Source: Galactobacillus timonensis
GTDB taxonomy: Bacteria > Bacillota_I > Bacilli_A > Erysipelotrichales > Erysipelotrichaceae
Assembly (NCBI RefSeq): GCF_900240265.1
Contig: NZ_LT964739.1
Span: 613,948-677,947, forward strand
Direction of reading: 5' to 3'
Length of the DNA stretch: 64,000 nt
The first letter of the stretch is position 1. The number at the start of each line of letters is the position of its first letter. Below are positions 9,177 to 17,924 of the stretch, piece after piece. The position numbers and the translations under genes were made by a program. Below the pieces are notes generated by a model, which was not told where the DNA came from, did no database searches, and saw only the letters and a program-made list of their open reading frames with translations.

Positions 9177-9209
9177 AGCTGCAGCGGAATTGTTCTGTTG
9201 CAGCTTTTT
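9177..9209 (+). terminator. Rho-independent terminator of pflAB
   Basis: A 13-bp stem (9177-9189 with 9193-9205, two G-T wobbles) with a 3-base loop, followed by T5. Confidence 0.9.
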
Positions 9210-9228
9210 CATGCAAAAATAAAAGCCA

Positions 9229-9263
9229 AAGAAAAACGGTGCATCTTTGCAGAGACACCGTTT
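9229..9263 (-). terminator. Terminator of the opp operon
   Basis: AAACGGTG (9234-9241) pairs with CACCGTTT (9256-9263). On the minus strand the stem runs into a T-rich tract. It lies between the convergent pflB and oppF genes. Confidence 0.75.
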
Positions 9264-9305
9264 CTTTTGGTTTGATCGATTGTTTTTATTGCTTTCTTTG
9301 TTTAC

Positions 9306-10259
9306 TCAGAAGGCCATCTTCTCCGCCGACCATTTGGCGAACTCTTCGTCCGTAGCCAGCACAGAGTGCGTCTTCGTCACCGCATGAATCGTACCCTTGC
9401 TGTAATCGACGCCTTCCTTGTCCTTATCGTAGGTCAGGGCTGTACGCGCCTTCTCTACGATTGGATTGGGATGGGGAATTGCCGACAGAAGGCTCTTTGT
9501 ATAGGGATGAATCGGATTGGCAAAGATCTCATCCGTCGTCCCTGTTTCTACAATGTACCCCAAGTGCATAACGCCGATCCGGTCACTGATGTACTTGACC
9601 ATCGCCAGATCATGGGCAATGAAGAGATACGTAATGCCCATCTCCTCCTGCAGATCGCGCATCAGGTTGACAACCTGTGCCTGAATCGACATGTCCAGCG
9701 CCGAGATCGCTTCATCCGCAATCACCAGCTTCGGGTTCATAACCAGCGCACGCGCAATGCCGATCCGCTGCCGCTGACCGCCGGAGAACTGCGACGGATA
9801 ACGTGTCGCCTGTTCCCTGGAAAGTCCGACCTTGTCAAGAATGGCAAGAACCTTCTCGTTCAGATCTTCTCTGTTCTTGTAAAGATGATGAATCTCAAGA
9901 CCCTCGGCAATGATCTCACTCACCTTTTTGCGCGGATTCAGCGAAGCCATCGGATCCTGGAAGATCATCTGCATATTGGTGCGCAGATATTCCTCATCCG
10001 CCTTCGACATCTTTCCACTGATGTCGCGGCCATCGAAGATTACTTTACCGGCCGTCGGCTGGTAAAGACGGATAATTGCACGTCCCGTCGTCGACTTTCC
10101 GGAACCGGACTCACCCACAAGGCCATACGTCTCGCCCTTCCAAATATCGAAACTGATGCCGTCGACGGCCTTGGTTGTATAGGTACGGGTAATGCGGAAG
10201 TGCTGCTTCAGATTCTCCACATGCAGCAAAGGCTGCGCACTATAATCAATTTCACTCAT
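9306..10259 (-). CDS. oppF: Oligopeptide ABC transporter ATP-binding protein OppF
   Basis: Second ATPase of the peptide importer; 317 residues. Walker A is GESGSGKST, the ABC signature is SGGQRQRIGIARAL, and Walker B is LVIADEAISALD. The C-terminal HPYTKSLLSAIPHPNP segment is the oligopeptide/dipeptide-transporter C-terminal region typical of OppD/F. It overlaps oppD by 8 bp, so the two ATPases are translationally coupled. It is the last gene of the operon, followed by a terminator. Confidence 0.95.
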   Translation of the reverse strand: MSEIDYSAQPLLHVENLKQHFRITRTYTTKAVDGISFDIWKGETYGLVGESGSGKSTTGRAIIRLYQPTAGKVIFDGRDISGKMSKADEEYLRTNMQMIFQDPMASLNPRKKVSEIIAEGLEIHHLYKNREDLNEKVLAILDKVGLSREQATRYPSQFSGGQRQRIGIARALVMNPKLVIADEAISALDMSIQAQVVNLMRDLQEEMGITYLFIAHDLAMVKYISDRIGVMHLGYIVETGTTDEIFANPIHPYTKSLLSAIPHPNPIVEKARTALTYDKDKEGVDYSKGTIHAVTKTHSVLATDEEFAKWSAEKMAF

Positions 10260-11346
10260 CGAGATGCGCCTCCTTCCTCATCTTCTTCAAGCGCTCAATC
10301 AGCTGCTCCGGCGGATCGACCTTCGGCGCCCGCGGATCGCACAGCCACGAAGCGACACGATGCTGGCCGCCAACATTGAACAGCGGCGGTTCCGCCTCAT
10401 AGTCAATCTTCAGCGCATAAGGATTGCGCGGCGCAAACGCATCACCAACAATCGGCTCCAGCAGATTGGGCGGCGTCCCCGGGATCGCAAACAGACGCTT
10501 CGAATTCGTATCCGTATCCGGCATCGACGCCAACAGCCCCCACGTATACGGATGGCGCGGATCATAGAACACCTCGTTCACCAGACCCTTCTCAATGATA
10601 CGGCCCGCATACATGACATCCACATAGTCCGCAACCTTCGCCACAACGCCAAGATCATGCGTAATATAGATGATCGACATTCCCTTCTTTTCCTGCAGGC
10701 TCTTGATCAGCTCCAGGATCTTTGCCTGAATCGTCACGTCGAGCGCCGTCGTCGGCTCATCACAGATCAGCACATCCGGATCACAGGCCAGCGCAATCGC
10801 AATGACAACACGCTGCCGCATACCGCCGGAAAGCTGATGCGGATATTCCGCAAATCGTTTCTGCGGGTTTTCGATGCCAACCTCTGAAATCAGTTCAATG
10901 GCCCGTTGCTTTGCCTCATCCCGGCTCAGATGATTATGAACAATCATCGGCTCCATAATCTGTTTCCCGATCGTCATCGTCGGATCCAGCGACGTCATCG
11001 GATCCTGGAACACCATCGCAATATGCTGACCATTGAAGCGCTCACGAATCTGACGCTGCGACAGCTTCGTCATATCCACCGTTTCACGTTCACCTTTTTC
11101 ATTGGTAAACGTATAGTCGATACGGCCGCTTTCAATATGACCGTTGCTCGCAAGGATACCCATAATGGCTTTCACCGTAACAGACTTGCCCGATCCCGAC
11201 TCACCAACAATCGCAATCGTCTCACCCTTGTACAGATCCATGCGCACACCGCGGATCGCATTCACCTTACCGCCCGCCGTATCAAACGAGATATTGAGGT
11301 CCCGGATACTCAGGACACGGTCTTCCTTTTTTCTTTTCTCACTCAT
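10252..11346 (-). CDS. oppD: Oligopeptide ABC transporter ATP-binding protein OppD
   Basis: First ATPase of the Opp peptide importer; 364 residues. Walker A is GESGSGKSV, signature LSGGMRQRVVIAIALA, Walker B VLICDEPTTALDVT. The C-terminal oligo/dipeptide-transporter extension is longer than in OppF and carries one cysteine in SWLCDPRAP. This stretch in many OppD/F proteins holds a four-cysteine Fe-S motif, which is not complete here. It pairs with OppF below the membrane permeases OppB and OppC. Confidence 0.95.
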   Translation of the reverse strand: MSEKRKKEDRVLSIRDLNISFDTAGGKVNAIRGVRMDLYKGETIAIVGESGSGKSVTVKAIMGILASNGHIESGRIDYTFTNEKGERETVDMTKLSQRQIRERFNGQHIAMVFQDPMTSLDPTMTIGKQIMEPMIVHNHLSRDEAKQRAIELISEVGIENPQKRFAEYPHQLSGGMRQRVVIAIALACDPDVLICDEPTTALDVTIQAKILELIKSLQEKKGMSIIYITHDLGVVAKVADYVDVMYAGRIIEKGLVNEVFYDPRHPYTWGLLASMPDTDTNSKRLFAIPGTPPNLLEPIVGDAFAPRNPYALKIDYEAEPPLFNVGGQHRVASWLCDPRAPKVDPPEQLIERLKKMRKEAHLDE

Positions 11347-11357
11347 ATCCGGCCTCC

Positions 11358-12398
11358 TTAACGATGCTGCTGGTTGGGATCAAAGGCATCCCGCAGGCCA
11401 TCCGCAAACAGGTTGAAGCTCAAAACGAGCAGCGTCAGCACAACGATCGGACATGCAATCATGTACGGATAAACCGTAAACGACTTGTAGCCCTCCGAAA
11501 TCAGAGAGCCCAGCGAAGCCATCGGCGCCGGAATACCCAGACCAATGAAGCTCAGAAACGCCTCCGTAAAGATCGCATTCGGAATCGAGAACATCGACAT
11601 AACGATAACCTGACCGAAGATATTCGGAAGAATCGACTTGAAGATGATCGCAAAATCCTTCGCACCCAGTGTCTTCGACGCCAGAATGAATTCACTCTCC
11701 TTCAGCTTCAGCACCTCGGCACGCGCAATCCGCGACATACCGATCCATCCCGTAATCATTAACGCAAAGATAATGGACCAGATACCGTTAGGCATCACCA
11801 GCTGCAGAAGCGTCACAACGACCAGCGTCGGAATACCATTGAGAATCTCCGCAATCCGCTGCATCACCATGTCAACCTTGCCGCCGAAGTAACCGGAAAT
11901 CAAACCATAGGACAGACCGATCACAACATCGATCAGCACCGCACTCAGCGCAATAATCAGCGAAATACGGGTACCTTCCCACACACGCGTAAACAGGTCA
12001 CGCCCCTGCGTATCCGTACCGAACCAGAAGTAGAGATCCTGGAACCCCTTCTCCACATACAGATCGCGCCCGTTCCACTTGCCGCCGAAGCCAAGCCACG
12101 AAAGCCCCTTGATCCGCGGCGGAAGATCCTGCCACTGAATCTGGATATCGTCAAAGGAATGACCCGAAATCATCGGCCCAATGATCGCCATCACAATGAT
12201 GATCGTAATGATGATCATGCCCGCAACGGCGCCCTTGTTCTTTTTGAAGTTTGCCCACACATCGGCCAGATACGAGGTCGACGCATAGGTCTTATCCATC
12301 AGGCGCTCATTCTTCTGAACAAAGACGAAGTCACTTTCGTCATAGTCGTTCTCAATAATGGGAACGTGCTTCTCAAAGTCTTTCGAGATTTCACTCAT
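11358..12398 (-). CDS. oppC: Oligopeptide ABC transporter permease OppC
   Basis: Inner-membrane permease, 346 residues from ATG 12398. This start has AAGGAAGG 8 bp upstream and sits one base after the oppB stop; the longer open frame overlaps oppB without support. The first transmembrane helix (GAVAGMIIITIIIVMAIIGPM) follows a cytoplasmic tail, then a long extracytoplasmic loop (about 75-130), then five helices. The permease coupling loop reads near MSRIARAEVLKLKESEFILASKTLGA. A normal OppC by length and order. Confidence 0.94.
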   Translation of the reverse strand: MSEISKDFEKHVPIIENDYDESDFVFVQKNERLMDKTYASTSYLADVWANFKKNKGAVAGMIIITIIIVMAIIGPMISGHSFDDIQIQWQDLPPRIKGLSWLGFGGKWNGRDLYVEKGFQDLYFWFGTDTQGRDLFTRVWEGTRISLIIALSAVLIDVVIGLSYGLISGYFGGKVDMVMQRIAEILNGIPTLVVVTLLQLVMPNGIWSIIFALMITGWIGMSRIARAEVLKLKESEFILASKTLGAKDFAIIFKSILPNIFGQVIVMSMFSIPNAIFTEAFLSFIGLGIPAPMASLGSLISEGYKSFTVYPYMIACPIVVLTLLVLSFNLFADGLRDAFDPNQQHR

Positions 12399-12399
12399 C

Positions 12400-13335
12400 T
12401 TAAGCACCTTCCTTTGCGACACGGATCCGCGGATCAATGACACCGTACAGAATGTCAACCACCAGCATCACCGCAATATACATTGCCGAATACACAAAGG
12501 CACAGGCAATGACGACGTTATAGTCATTGTTCTGGATCGCATTCACCATTAACATGCCGATGCCCGGAATGCCGAACACCTTTTCCACAACCATGGAACC
12601 CGTCAGAAGATTGACCAGCAGCGGCCCCATAATGGTGACGATCGGAATCATGGTATTGCGCAGCGCATGGTGCATAATCACAATCCGCTGCGGCATACCC
12701 TTCGCCTGCACCAGCTGGATGTAGTCCGAATTCAGAACATCAATCATTTCCGAACGCGTAAAGCGCGAAATGTTTGCAATCGGAAACATGCTCAGCGAAA
12801 TGACCGGCAGAATCAAAGAAGCCGCCTGCCGGTTCGCATTGTACAGAATCGGCGTCCACTGCAGCTTAAAGCCAATGAAATAGGCCAACAGCAGCGCAAA
12901 CACATACGAAGGCACCGAAACACCGAGGATCGCAAGCACCGAACATAAGGTGTCGAGAAAACCGTTATGATGCAGTGCCGCCGCAATCCCAAGGAGGATT
13001 CCCAGAATCGACCCGATGAGCATCGCCAGCGCACCGATCTTGATCGACAGCAGCAGCGGCGAAGCAACAAGTACCGAAACACTCTGGTTCTTGTTCAGGA
13101 CATAGGATACGCCCAGATCGCCCTTGAGCATGTTCTTGAGATAAAGACCGAAGCGAACCATGAACGGCTGATCAAGTCCGTACTTCGCATAAAGAAGTGC
13201 CCGCTGCGTTTCTGTCAGTTTTTCATCATTGAACGGAGACCCAGGCATCTTGTCCAGCATCAAAAACAGGACAAAGATAATGACGATCAGCGTCGCCAGC
13301 GCAATGAGGATCCGTTTCAGAATATATTTGGACAT
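12400..13335 (-). CDS. oppB: Oligopeptide ABC transporter permease OppB
   Basis: Inner-membrane permease partner of OppC; 311 residues with six hydrophobic segments, the first at residues 9-28. The conserved coupling loop is SRFTRSEMIDVLNSDYIQLVQAKGMP. The start ATG 13335 has AAGGAAGAAC upstream. It is the second gene of the operon after oppA, with about 85 bp between them. Confidence 0.94.
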   Translation of the reverse strand: MSKYILKRILIALATLIVIIFVLFLMLDKMPGSPFNDEKLTETQRALLYAKYGLDQPFMVRFGLYLKNMLKGDLGVSYVLNKNQSVSVLVASPLLLSIKIGALAMLIGSILGILLGIAAALHHNGFLDTLCSVLAILGVSVPSYVFALLLAYFIGFKLQWTPILYNANRQAASLILPVISLSMFPIANISRFTRSEMIDVLNSDYIQLVQAKGMPQRIVIMHHALRNTMIPIVTIMGPLLVNLLTGSMVVEKVFGIPGIGMLMVNAIQNNDYNVVIACAFVYSAMYIAVMLVVDILYGVIDPRIRVAKEGA

Positions 13336-13420
13336 TGTTCTTCCTTTCTAAAAATGCCACATAAAGACGGTCTTTCGGCCGCCTTTATGTGTTAGAGGAG
13401 ATAACTGTCAGAGTTATTGT

Positions 13421-15112
13421 TTAAGCTGCCTTCTTGATATGACGATAGGAGTCGACGGATGCGCTGTGGAACTCGATGCCCGTAACCTTCGGGTTGATCA
13501 TCATAGCGCCGCCGTTCTGGTATACAGGGATCACGCCCGGATCATCCTGAACAATGATCTTCTCCGCATCCAGATAATCCTGCCAACGCTTCGCAGAATC
13601 TGTCGCATCCTCACCGGAACCAGCAGCCTTCACGAGCGCATCATAATCCGCATTGCTGTAGGAGCCGGAGTTGTTCGCCGTATTATCGGTTGTAAACAGA
13701 TCGAAGTAAGTCTCCGGATCCGCATAGTCCGGACCCCAGCGGGTCAGCGCAACATTGTAATCCTTGTCATTCATCAGCTGCAGGCGTGTCTTCTTCGGCT
13801 TCGAGTTCAGTGTCACATCCATGCCGATTGCCTTCAGATTGGACTGAATATACTCTGCAACAGCCTTCGAAGCTTCGGAATCTTCATACAGCAGTTCGAA
13901 CGAAACAGTATCCGTACCAAGCTCTTCCAGAGCCTTGGCATAGTATTCCTTTGCCTGATCCAGGTTGTACTCCGTCAGCTTGCCGTTTTCTTCGCGGAAG
14001 TCTTCTCCGCTCGGGCCCGTCGCAAGATCCTTCGGAATCAGTCCATCGGCACCGATCGAACCGTCCTTCAGAACATTTGTGGCGATCGTATCACGGTCAA
14101 TTGCCAGGCTCATAGCCTTGCGCAGGTTGACATTTGCGAACTGCGAATTCTCCGGATGAACCGAAGTGTTGAAGTCAATCGAGAGGTACCACAGATAGCC
14201 GGTCATACGGTTCGTGAAGCCTTCCGTACCGGAGTACTGGTCAACCTGATCACCCTGCAGCTTCACAACGTCGAGGTTGCCGCTCTGGTAGTCAAGCATC
14301 GCAGACTGCGTATCCTGCAGATAACGGAACACAATCTTGTCCACATAATCCGTCATCTGATCAGCCTTGAAGTAGTCTGGGTTCTTCTCAAACGTATATT
14401 CCGATCCCTGCTGATAGCCGGTCATCGTATACGGTCCGCAATACAGCAGGTTGTCCGGAGACAGTGCAAACTGATCACCCTGAGACTCATAGAACTTCTG
14501 GTTCAGCGGGAAGAAGGACGGGAACGCAAGCAGCGACAGGAAGAAGTCGCACGGAAGCGTCAGCGTAACCTCGAGCGTCTTGTCGTCGACGGCCTTCACG
14601 CCCAGTTCGGACGGATCCGCTTCGCCAGCATTGACGGCTGCCGCATTAGCGATATGAACCGTATCAAGAATGAATGCATATTCGGAAGCAGTATCCGGAT
14701 TATCGAGACGCTGCCATGCGTAGACGAAGTCGCTCGCCGTAACAGGATCGCCATTGGACCACTTCGCATCCGCAAGATGGAACGTATAAACCAGACCATC
14801 ATCACTGACATCCCAGCTCTCCGCCAGTTCCGGAAGCGGGCTGCCGTCAGCCGCAAGTTCCGTAAGTCCGGACATGACAAGCGACTGCATGATGAAGGAG
14901 TTTCCATCGGTAGCGATTTCATAGTCCATTGTGTTCAGGTCCGCATCGATTGCGACTGTCACAGTCGACGCATCACCGGATGCCGAGCCGCCGGATGCAG
15001 CACCGTCGGTTGACGTAGCGCCGGAAGTAGAACCGCCGCCTCCGCATCCTGCCAGCATCGCAGCTGCCAGTGCGAGTGCCAGTGGCTTTTTTAGATCGGT
15101 TAGATCTGCCAT
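13421..15112 (-). CDS. oppA: Peptide-binding lipoprotein OppA
   Basis: Extracellular solute-binding lipoprotein (family 5) that delivers peptides to OppBC; 563 residues. The signal peptide ends in a lipobox, LAGC at about residues 20-23, followed by a flexible Gly/Ser/Thr linker. Internal signatures of the family include LAESWDVSDDGLVYTFHLADAKWSNGDP-type sequence near residue 95. The N-terminus has an odd charged start (MADLTDLKKP) before the hydrophobic core. ATG 15112 is preceded by AAAGGGGGAA. As first gene it has its own promoter at 15145-15173. Peptide use as carbon or nitrogen source is inferred. Confidence 0.95.
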   Translation of the reverse strand: MADLTDLKKPLALALAAAMLAGCGGGGSTSGATSTDGAASGGSASGDASTVTVAIDADLNTMDYEIATDGNSFIMQSLVMSGLTELAADGSPLPELAESWDVSDDGLVYTFHLADAKWSNGDPVTASDFVYAWQRLDNPDTASEYAFILDTVHIANAAAVNAGEADPSELGVKAVDDKTLEVTLTLPCDFFLSLLAFPSFFPLNQKFYESQGDQFALSPDNLLYCGPYTMTGYQQGSEYTFEKNPDYFKADQMTDYVDKIVFRYLQDTQSAMLDYQSGNLDVVKLQGDQVDQYSGTEGFTNRMTGYLWYLSIDFNTSVHPENSQFANVNLRKAMSLAIDRDTIATNVLKDGSIGADGLIPKDLATGPSGEDFREENGKLTEYNLDQAKEYYAKALEELGTDTVSFELLYEDSEASKAVAEYIQSNLKAIGMDVTLNSKPKKTRLQLMNDKDYNVALTRWGPDYADPETYFDLFTTDNTANNSGSYSNADYDALVKAAGSGEDATDSAKRWQDYLDAEKIIVQDDPGVIPVYQNGGAMMINPKVTGIEFHSASVDSYRHIKKAA

Positions 15113-15144
15113 TATTTATTCCCCCTTTCATTTGGAATAGAAAA

Positions 15145-15173
15145 AGTATAAGAGCCAATAAAAATATTTACAA
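15145..15173 (-). promoter_or_regulatory. Sigma-A promoter of the opp operon
   Basis: On the minus strand TTGTAA (15173-15168), 17-bp spacer, TATACT (15150-15145). Predicted start of transcription is about 25 nt before the oppA ATG. The rest of the 15113-15391 intergenic stretch is A/T-rich; I see no gene or RNA in it. Confidence 0.65.
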
Positions 15174-15390
15174 TAATAATTTTCACAAACATTACACTTT
15201 TTCACCACTATTTTTTCAGATATTATGAAACTTCTTACATTAGCTTTTCTTCATATTTCCTGGAGTATTTGTCAGAAATCAGCTTGTTTTTCGTCCAATT
15301 TCTAACTTTCTCTTAACTTTTCTGGAATTTTCCGATTTATTCACAGCGATTTTGTTTCATTGACGAGTTGATCAAAACTTGCCTTCCATA

Positions 15391-15423
15391 TGAAAACCCC
15401 GGTCAGATTTACTCTGGCCGGGG
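15391..15423 (-). terminator. Terminator of gap
   Basis: An 11-bp stem (15397-15407 with 15413-15423, one wobble) and 5-base loop, followed on the minus strand by TTTTCA. Confidence 0.88.
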
Positions 15424-15457
15424 CCTGATGTTTCAATTAGCTTTCGTGATGTAAGAA

Positions 15458-16477
15458 TTACTTCACGTTAGCGAAGTACTTGATGGTACGAACCATCTGC
15501 GAAGTGTAGGAGTTCTCGTTGTCATACCAGGAAACAACCTGAACTTCTGCAGTGTTGTCGTCAATCTTCAGAACCATCGTCTGCGTAGCATCGAAGATGG
15601 AACCATGTGTCTCATCGATGATATCGGAAGAAACAATGTCCTCTTCGTTGTAAGCGAACGAATCAGATTCTGCAGCCTTCATCGCAGCGTTGATCTTGTC
15701 AGCCGTGATGTCCTGTCCCTTAACAACCGCGAACAGAAGCGTCGTGGATCCTGTAGGAGTCGGAACACGCTGAGCAGCACCGATCAGCTTACCATCGAGT
15801 TCCGGAAGAACCAGACCGATTGCCTTAGCAGCACCGGAGGAAGCCGGAACAATGTTGCAAGCCGCAGCACGGGAACGACGCAGGTTACCCTTTCTCTGCG
15901 GACCATCGAGGATCATCTGATCACCCGTGTATGCATGAACCGTGCACATAATGCCGGCCTGAATCGGATATGTATCATTCAGAACCTTAGCCATCGGAGC
16001 CAAGCAGTTCGTCGTGCAGGAAGCAGCGGAGATAATCTTGTCTTCCGGAGTCAGCGTCTTCTCGTTAACGCTGTAAACAATTGTCTTCAGATCCTTGCCG
16101 GCCGGAGCGGAAATAACAACCTTCTTGGCGCCGGCATTGATGTGAGCCATCGACTTCTCCTTGGAAGTATAGAAGCCTGTGCACTCGAGAACAACGTCAA
16201 CATCCAGAGCTCCCCAAGGGCAGTTGTTAGCGTCCTTCTCCTTGTAAATCTTGATTTCCTTGCCGTCAACGGAAATTGTTCCCTTCTCGTCATCAGCGGA
16301 AATCGCATGATCCCACTTGCCATGAGTCGTATCGTGCTTGAGCAGATAAGCCAGCATCGAAGGCGTCGTCAGATCGTTGATCGCAACAACCTCATAGCCC
16401 TCGGAGACAAACATCTGCCGGAATGCGAGACGACCAATACGACCGAATCCGTTAATCGCAACTCTTACATCTGTCAT
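15458..16477 (-). CDS. gap: Glyceraldehyde-3-phosphate dehydrogenase, type I
   Basis: Glycolytic NAD-dependent enzyme; 339 residues. The Rossmann motif INGFGRIGRLAFR is at residues 8-20. The catalytic cysteine is C154 in SAASCTTNCLAP, with the catalytic histidine in CTVHAYTGDQ. ATG 16477 follows AGAGGAGG with a rather long 11-nt spacing. It is monocistronic, with a strong promoter and its own terminator, as expected for a highly expressed gene. Confidence 0.97.
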   Translation of the reverse strand: MTDVRVAINGFGRIGRLAFRQMFVSEGYEVVAINDLTTPSMLAYLLKHDTTHGKWDHAISADDEKGTISVDGKEIKIYKEKDANNCPWGALDVDVVLECTGFYTSKEKSMAHINAGAKKVVISAPAGKDLKTIVYSVNEKTLTPEDKIISAASCTTNCLAPMAKVLNDTYPIQAGIMCTVHAYTGDQMILDGPQRKGNLRRSRAAACNIVPASSGAAKAIGLVLPELDGKLIGAAQRVPTPTGSTTLLFAVVKGQDITADKINAAMKAAESDSFAYNEEDIVSSDIIDETHGSIFDATQTMVLKIDDNTAEVQVVSWYDNENSYTSQMVRTIKYFANVK

Positions 16478-16509
16478 GAAATTTATGACCTCCTCTATGT
16501 TGCACGATA

Positions 16510-16537
16510 ATTATATCTCAGACCCACGCTTCGTCAA
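16510..16537 (-). promoter_or_regulatory. Strong sigma-A promoter of gap
   Basis: On the minus strand TTGACG (16537-16532), 16-bp spacer, TATAAT (16515-16510), close to consensus. Transcription would start about 25 nt before the gap start codon. Confidence 0.8.
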
Positions 16538-16661
16538 TCGCCCAAAGCTTCACAAAATGCGCATTCTGCCGCATCATTGCCAATTTTCCAATGACGCGGC
16601 CGGCGCCTGCTGCTGCATAGCGGGGAAGGTGAAAAGACCATTGCATCCACAGCACCCTCCT

Positions 16662-16699
16662 TAAGAAAACATGCCGGGAAGATCGCTCTTCCGGGCATG
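16662..16699 (-). terminator. Terminator after the whiA-cluster operon
   Basis: 13-bp stem (16670-16682 with 16687-16699, one mismatch) with a tetraloop, followed on the minus strand by TTTTCTT. It closes the rapZ-glmR-whiA transcription unit. Confidence 0.85.
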
Positions 16700-16711
16700 C
16701 CTGATCCCTGT

Positions 16712-17635
16712 TCAATACCGCTCATTGAAGTTCAGTGGACGACTGCTGAGCTCAAACGCCTCTTTTGCCGACGAAACCTGTGCCCTAAACAGCCTTGAAA
16801 ACAACTCCGGCTGATTGAGACGCACAACCGCCGAATCATAGGACATCCGTTGCGCCGAAGGGAAGAGGCGGCTCATGTTTTCCGCACTGCTCACATCGAG
16901 AATGACGCGCTGGCGCATCGTCAAGGCAGTATTGACCAGCTTCCAGATTGCCAGCGAATCCGTATAGACAAGCTCATCGATCCAACCGTCACGGCCCCGC
17001 ATCGAAATTACCGCATAGCCATGAAGCTGGTTGTCTTCGCCATAGTAGCCGACAAGCCTGCCCCCGACCGCATTGACCTCCCGCTGCAGATTCTCAAAGT
17101 AGCGAAGGGTGCGCGCCTTGAAACCGTTAAAGCGGCGAATATAGGTACTGTATACCTTCAGAAGATCGCCTGCCGGCACATCATAGACAATGCCGTCCCG
17201 CGACAGCTCGCGGCAGTCCGGCCGCTGCAGAAGATAGCGCTGCCGCGTATAGACAGGCTCAAATCCCCATTGCGCATAGTTATCCACCGTATCGATGCCG
17301 TTGGGAACGATCAGGGTCACAAGCTCCTGATGACTGCAGGCATCAACGACCGTATCCATCAGCCGGTGCATCCGCCCATGGCCCCGGCAGTCAGGAACCG
17401 TACAGGCACCCGAAATGACACTTGCCTGCAGAATTCTGCCATTGAACAGAAGCGAATGACGGATCCGGAACACTTCCGCCGCAATCATTCCGTTTTCCAC
17501 ATCGACATAGGCATCCTGCGGACGAATGACATTGTCAAAAAACACATCCGCCCAGGCCCGGCTGCGGTTCGTCCAGCAGCGCTCATAGACCTCCTTCAGA
17601 TCCTGCGTACGGAAATCAACGGCCAGCTGGATCAT
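16712..17635 (-). CDS. Eis-like GNAT family N-acetyltransferase
   Basis: 307 residues. The acetyl-CoA binding motif is visible in ACTVPDCRGHGRMHRLM (about residues 78-94), the V-x-x-x-x-RGxG-x-G/A pattern of motif A. It is followed by VTLIVPNGIDTVDNYAQWGFEPVY, the usual strand-helix before the domain end. The C-terminal half (about 150-300) resembles a second acetyltransferase-like domain as in Eis proteins. It overlaps the preceding small membrane-protein gene by 20 bp. The substrate is unknown; Eis proteins acetylate amines, including aminoglycosides, but nothing here shows that. Confidence 0.8.
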   Translation of the reverse strand: MIQLAVDFRTQDLKEVYERCWTNRSRAWADVFFDNVIRPQDAYVDVENGMIAAEVFRIRHSLLFNGRILQASVISGACTVPDCRGHGRMHRLMDTVVDACSHQELVTLIVPNGIDTVDNYAQWGFEPVYTRQRYLLQRPDCRELSRDGIVYDVPAGDLLKVYSTYIRRFNGFKARTLRYFENLQREVNAVGGRLVGYYGEDNQLHGYAVISMRGRDGWIDELVYTDSLAIWKLVNTALTMRQRVILDVSSAENMSRLFPSAQRMSYDSAVVRLNQPELFSRLFRAQVSSAKEAFELSSRPLNFNERY

Positions 17636-17924
17636 GTTCCGTGTCCTTTTCTTCTTCGCTCACTTTTTTCGTAAAGCTGGCATCGATGACGTTGATGCTT
17701 TCAGGCTCCGAGTCTGACAGTTCTTTCTTCTCTTCGTTGAGGACCTTTCTGCCAAGCTGCTCCGCCTGCGACACATCATGACGCGTACGCATAAAGCCGG
17801 CAAAGGCAATGACAACCGCAATTGTCGCCACCGGCGTATATTTTCTTGCCCCGATATAGAAAATGATGATGATCGCCACCGCCAGGGCAAATGCGATGAG
17901 GATTTTCTTCTTACTGCTGTTCAT
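17616..17924 (-). CDS. Small membrane protein of unknown function
   Basis: 102 residues with two hydrophobic segments (about 8-25 and 31-45) separated by a short positive loop (GARKYTP), then an acidic, charged C-terminal half likely to be cytoplasmic. It overlaps whiA upstream by 14 bp and the acetyltransferase downstream by 20 bp, so it is clearly part of the operon. I do not recognise a family. Its place next to whiA and glmR suggests a role linked to envelope or division, which is inference only. Confidence 0.65.
   Translation of the reverse strand: MNSSKKKILIAFALAVAIIIIFYIGARKYTPVATIAVVIAFAGFMRTRHDVSQAEQLGRKVLNEEKKELSDSEPESINVIDASFTKKVSEEEKDTEHDPAGR

Noticed and set aside
13439..15013. 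524-codon open frame on the plus strand opposite oppA
   Set aside because: Antisense shadow; Ile/Arg-rich translation, no ribosome site, and oppA is certain.
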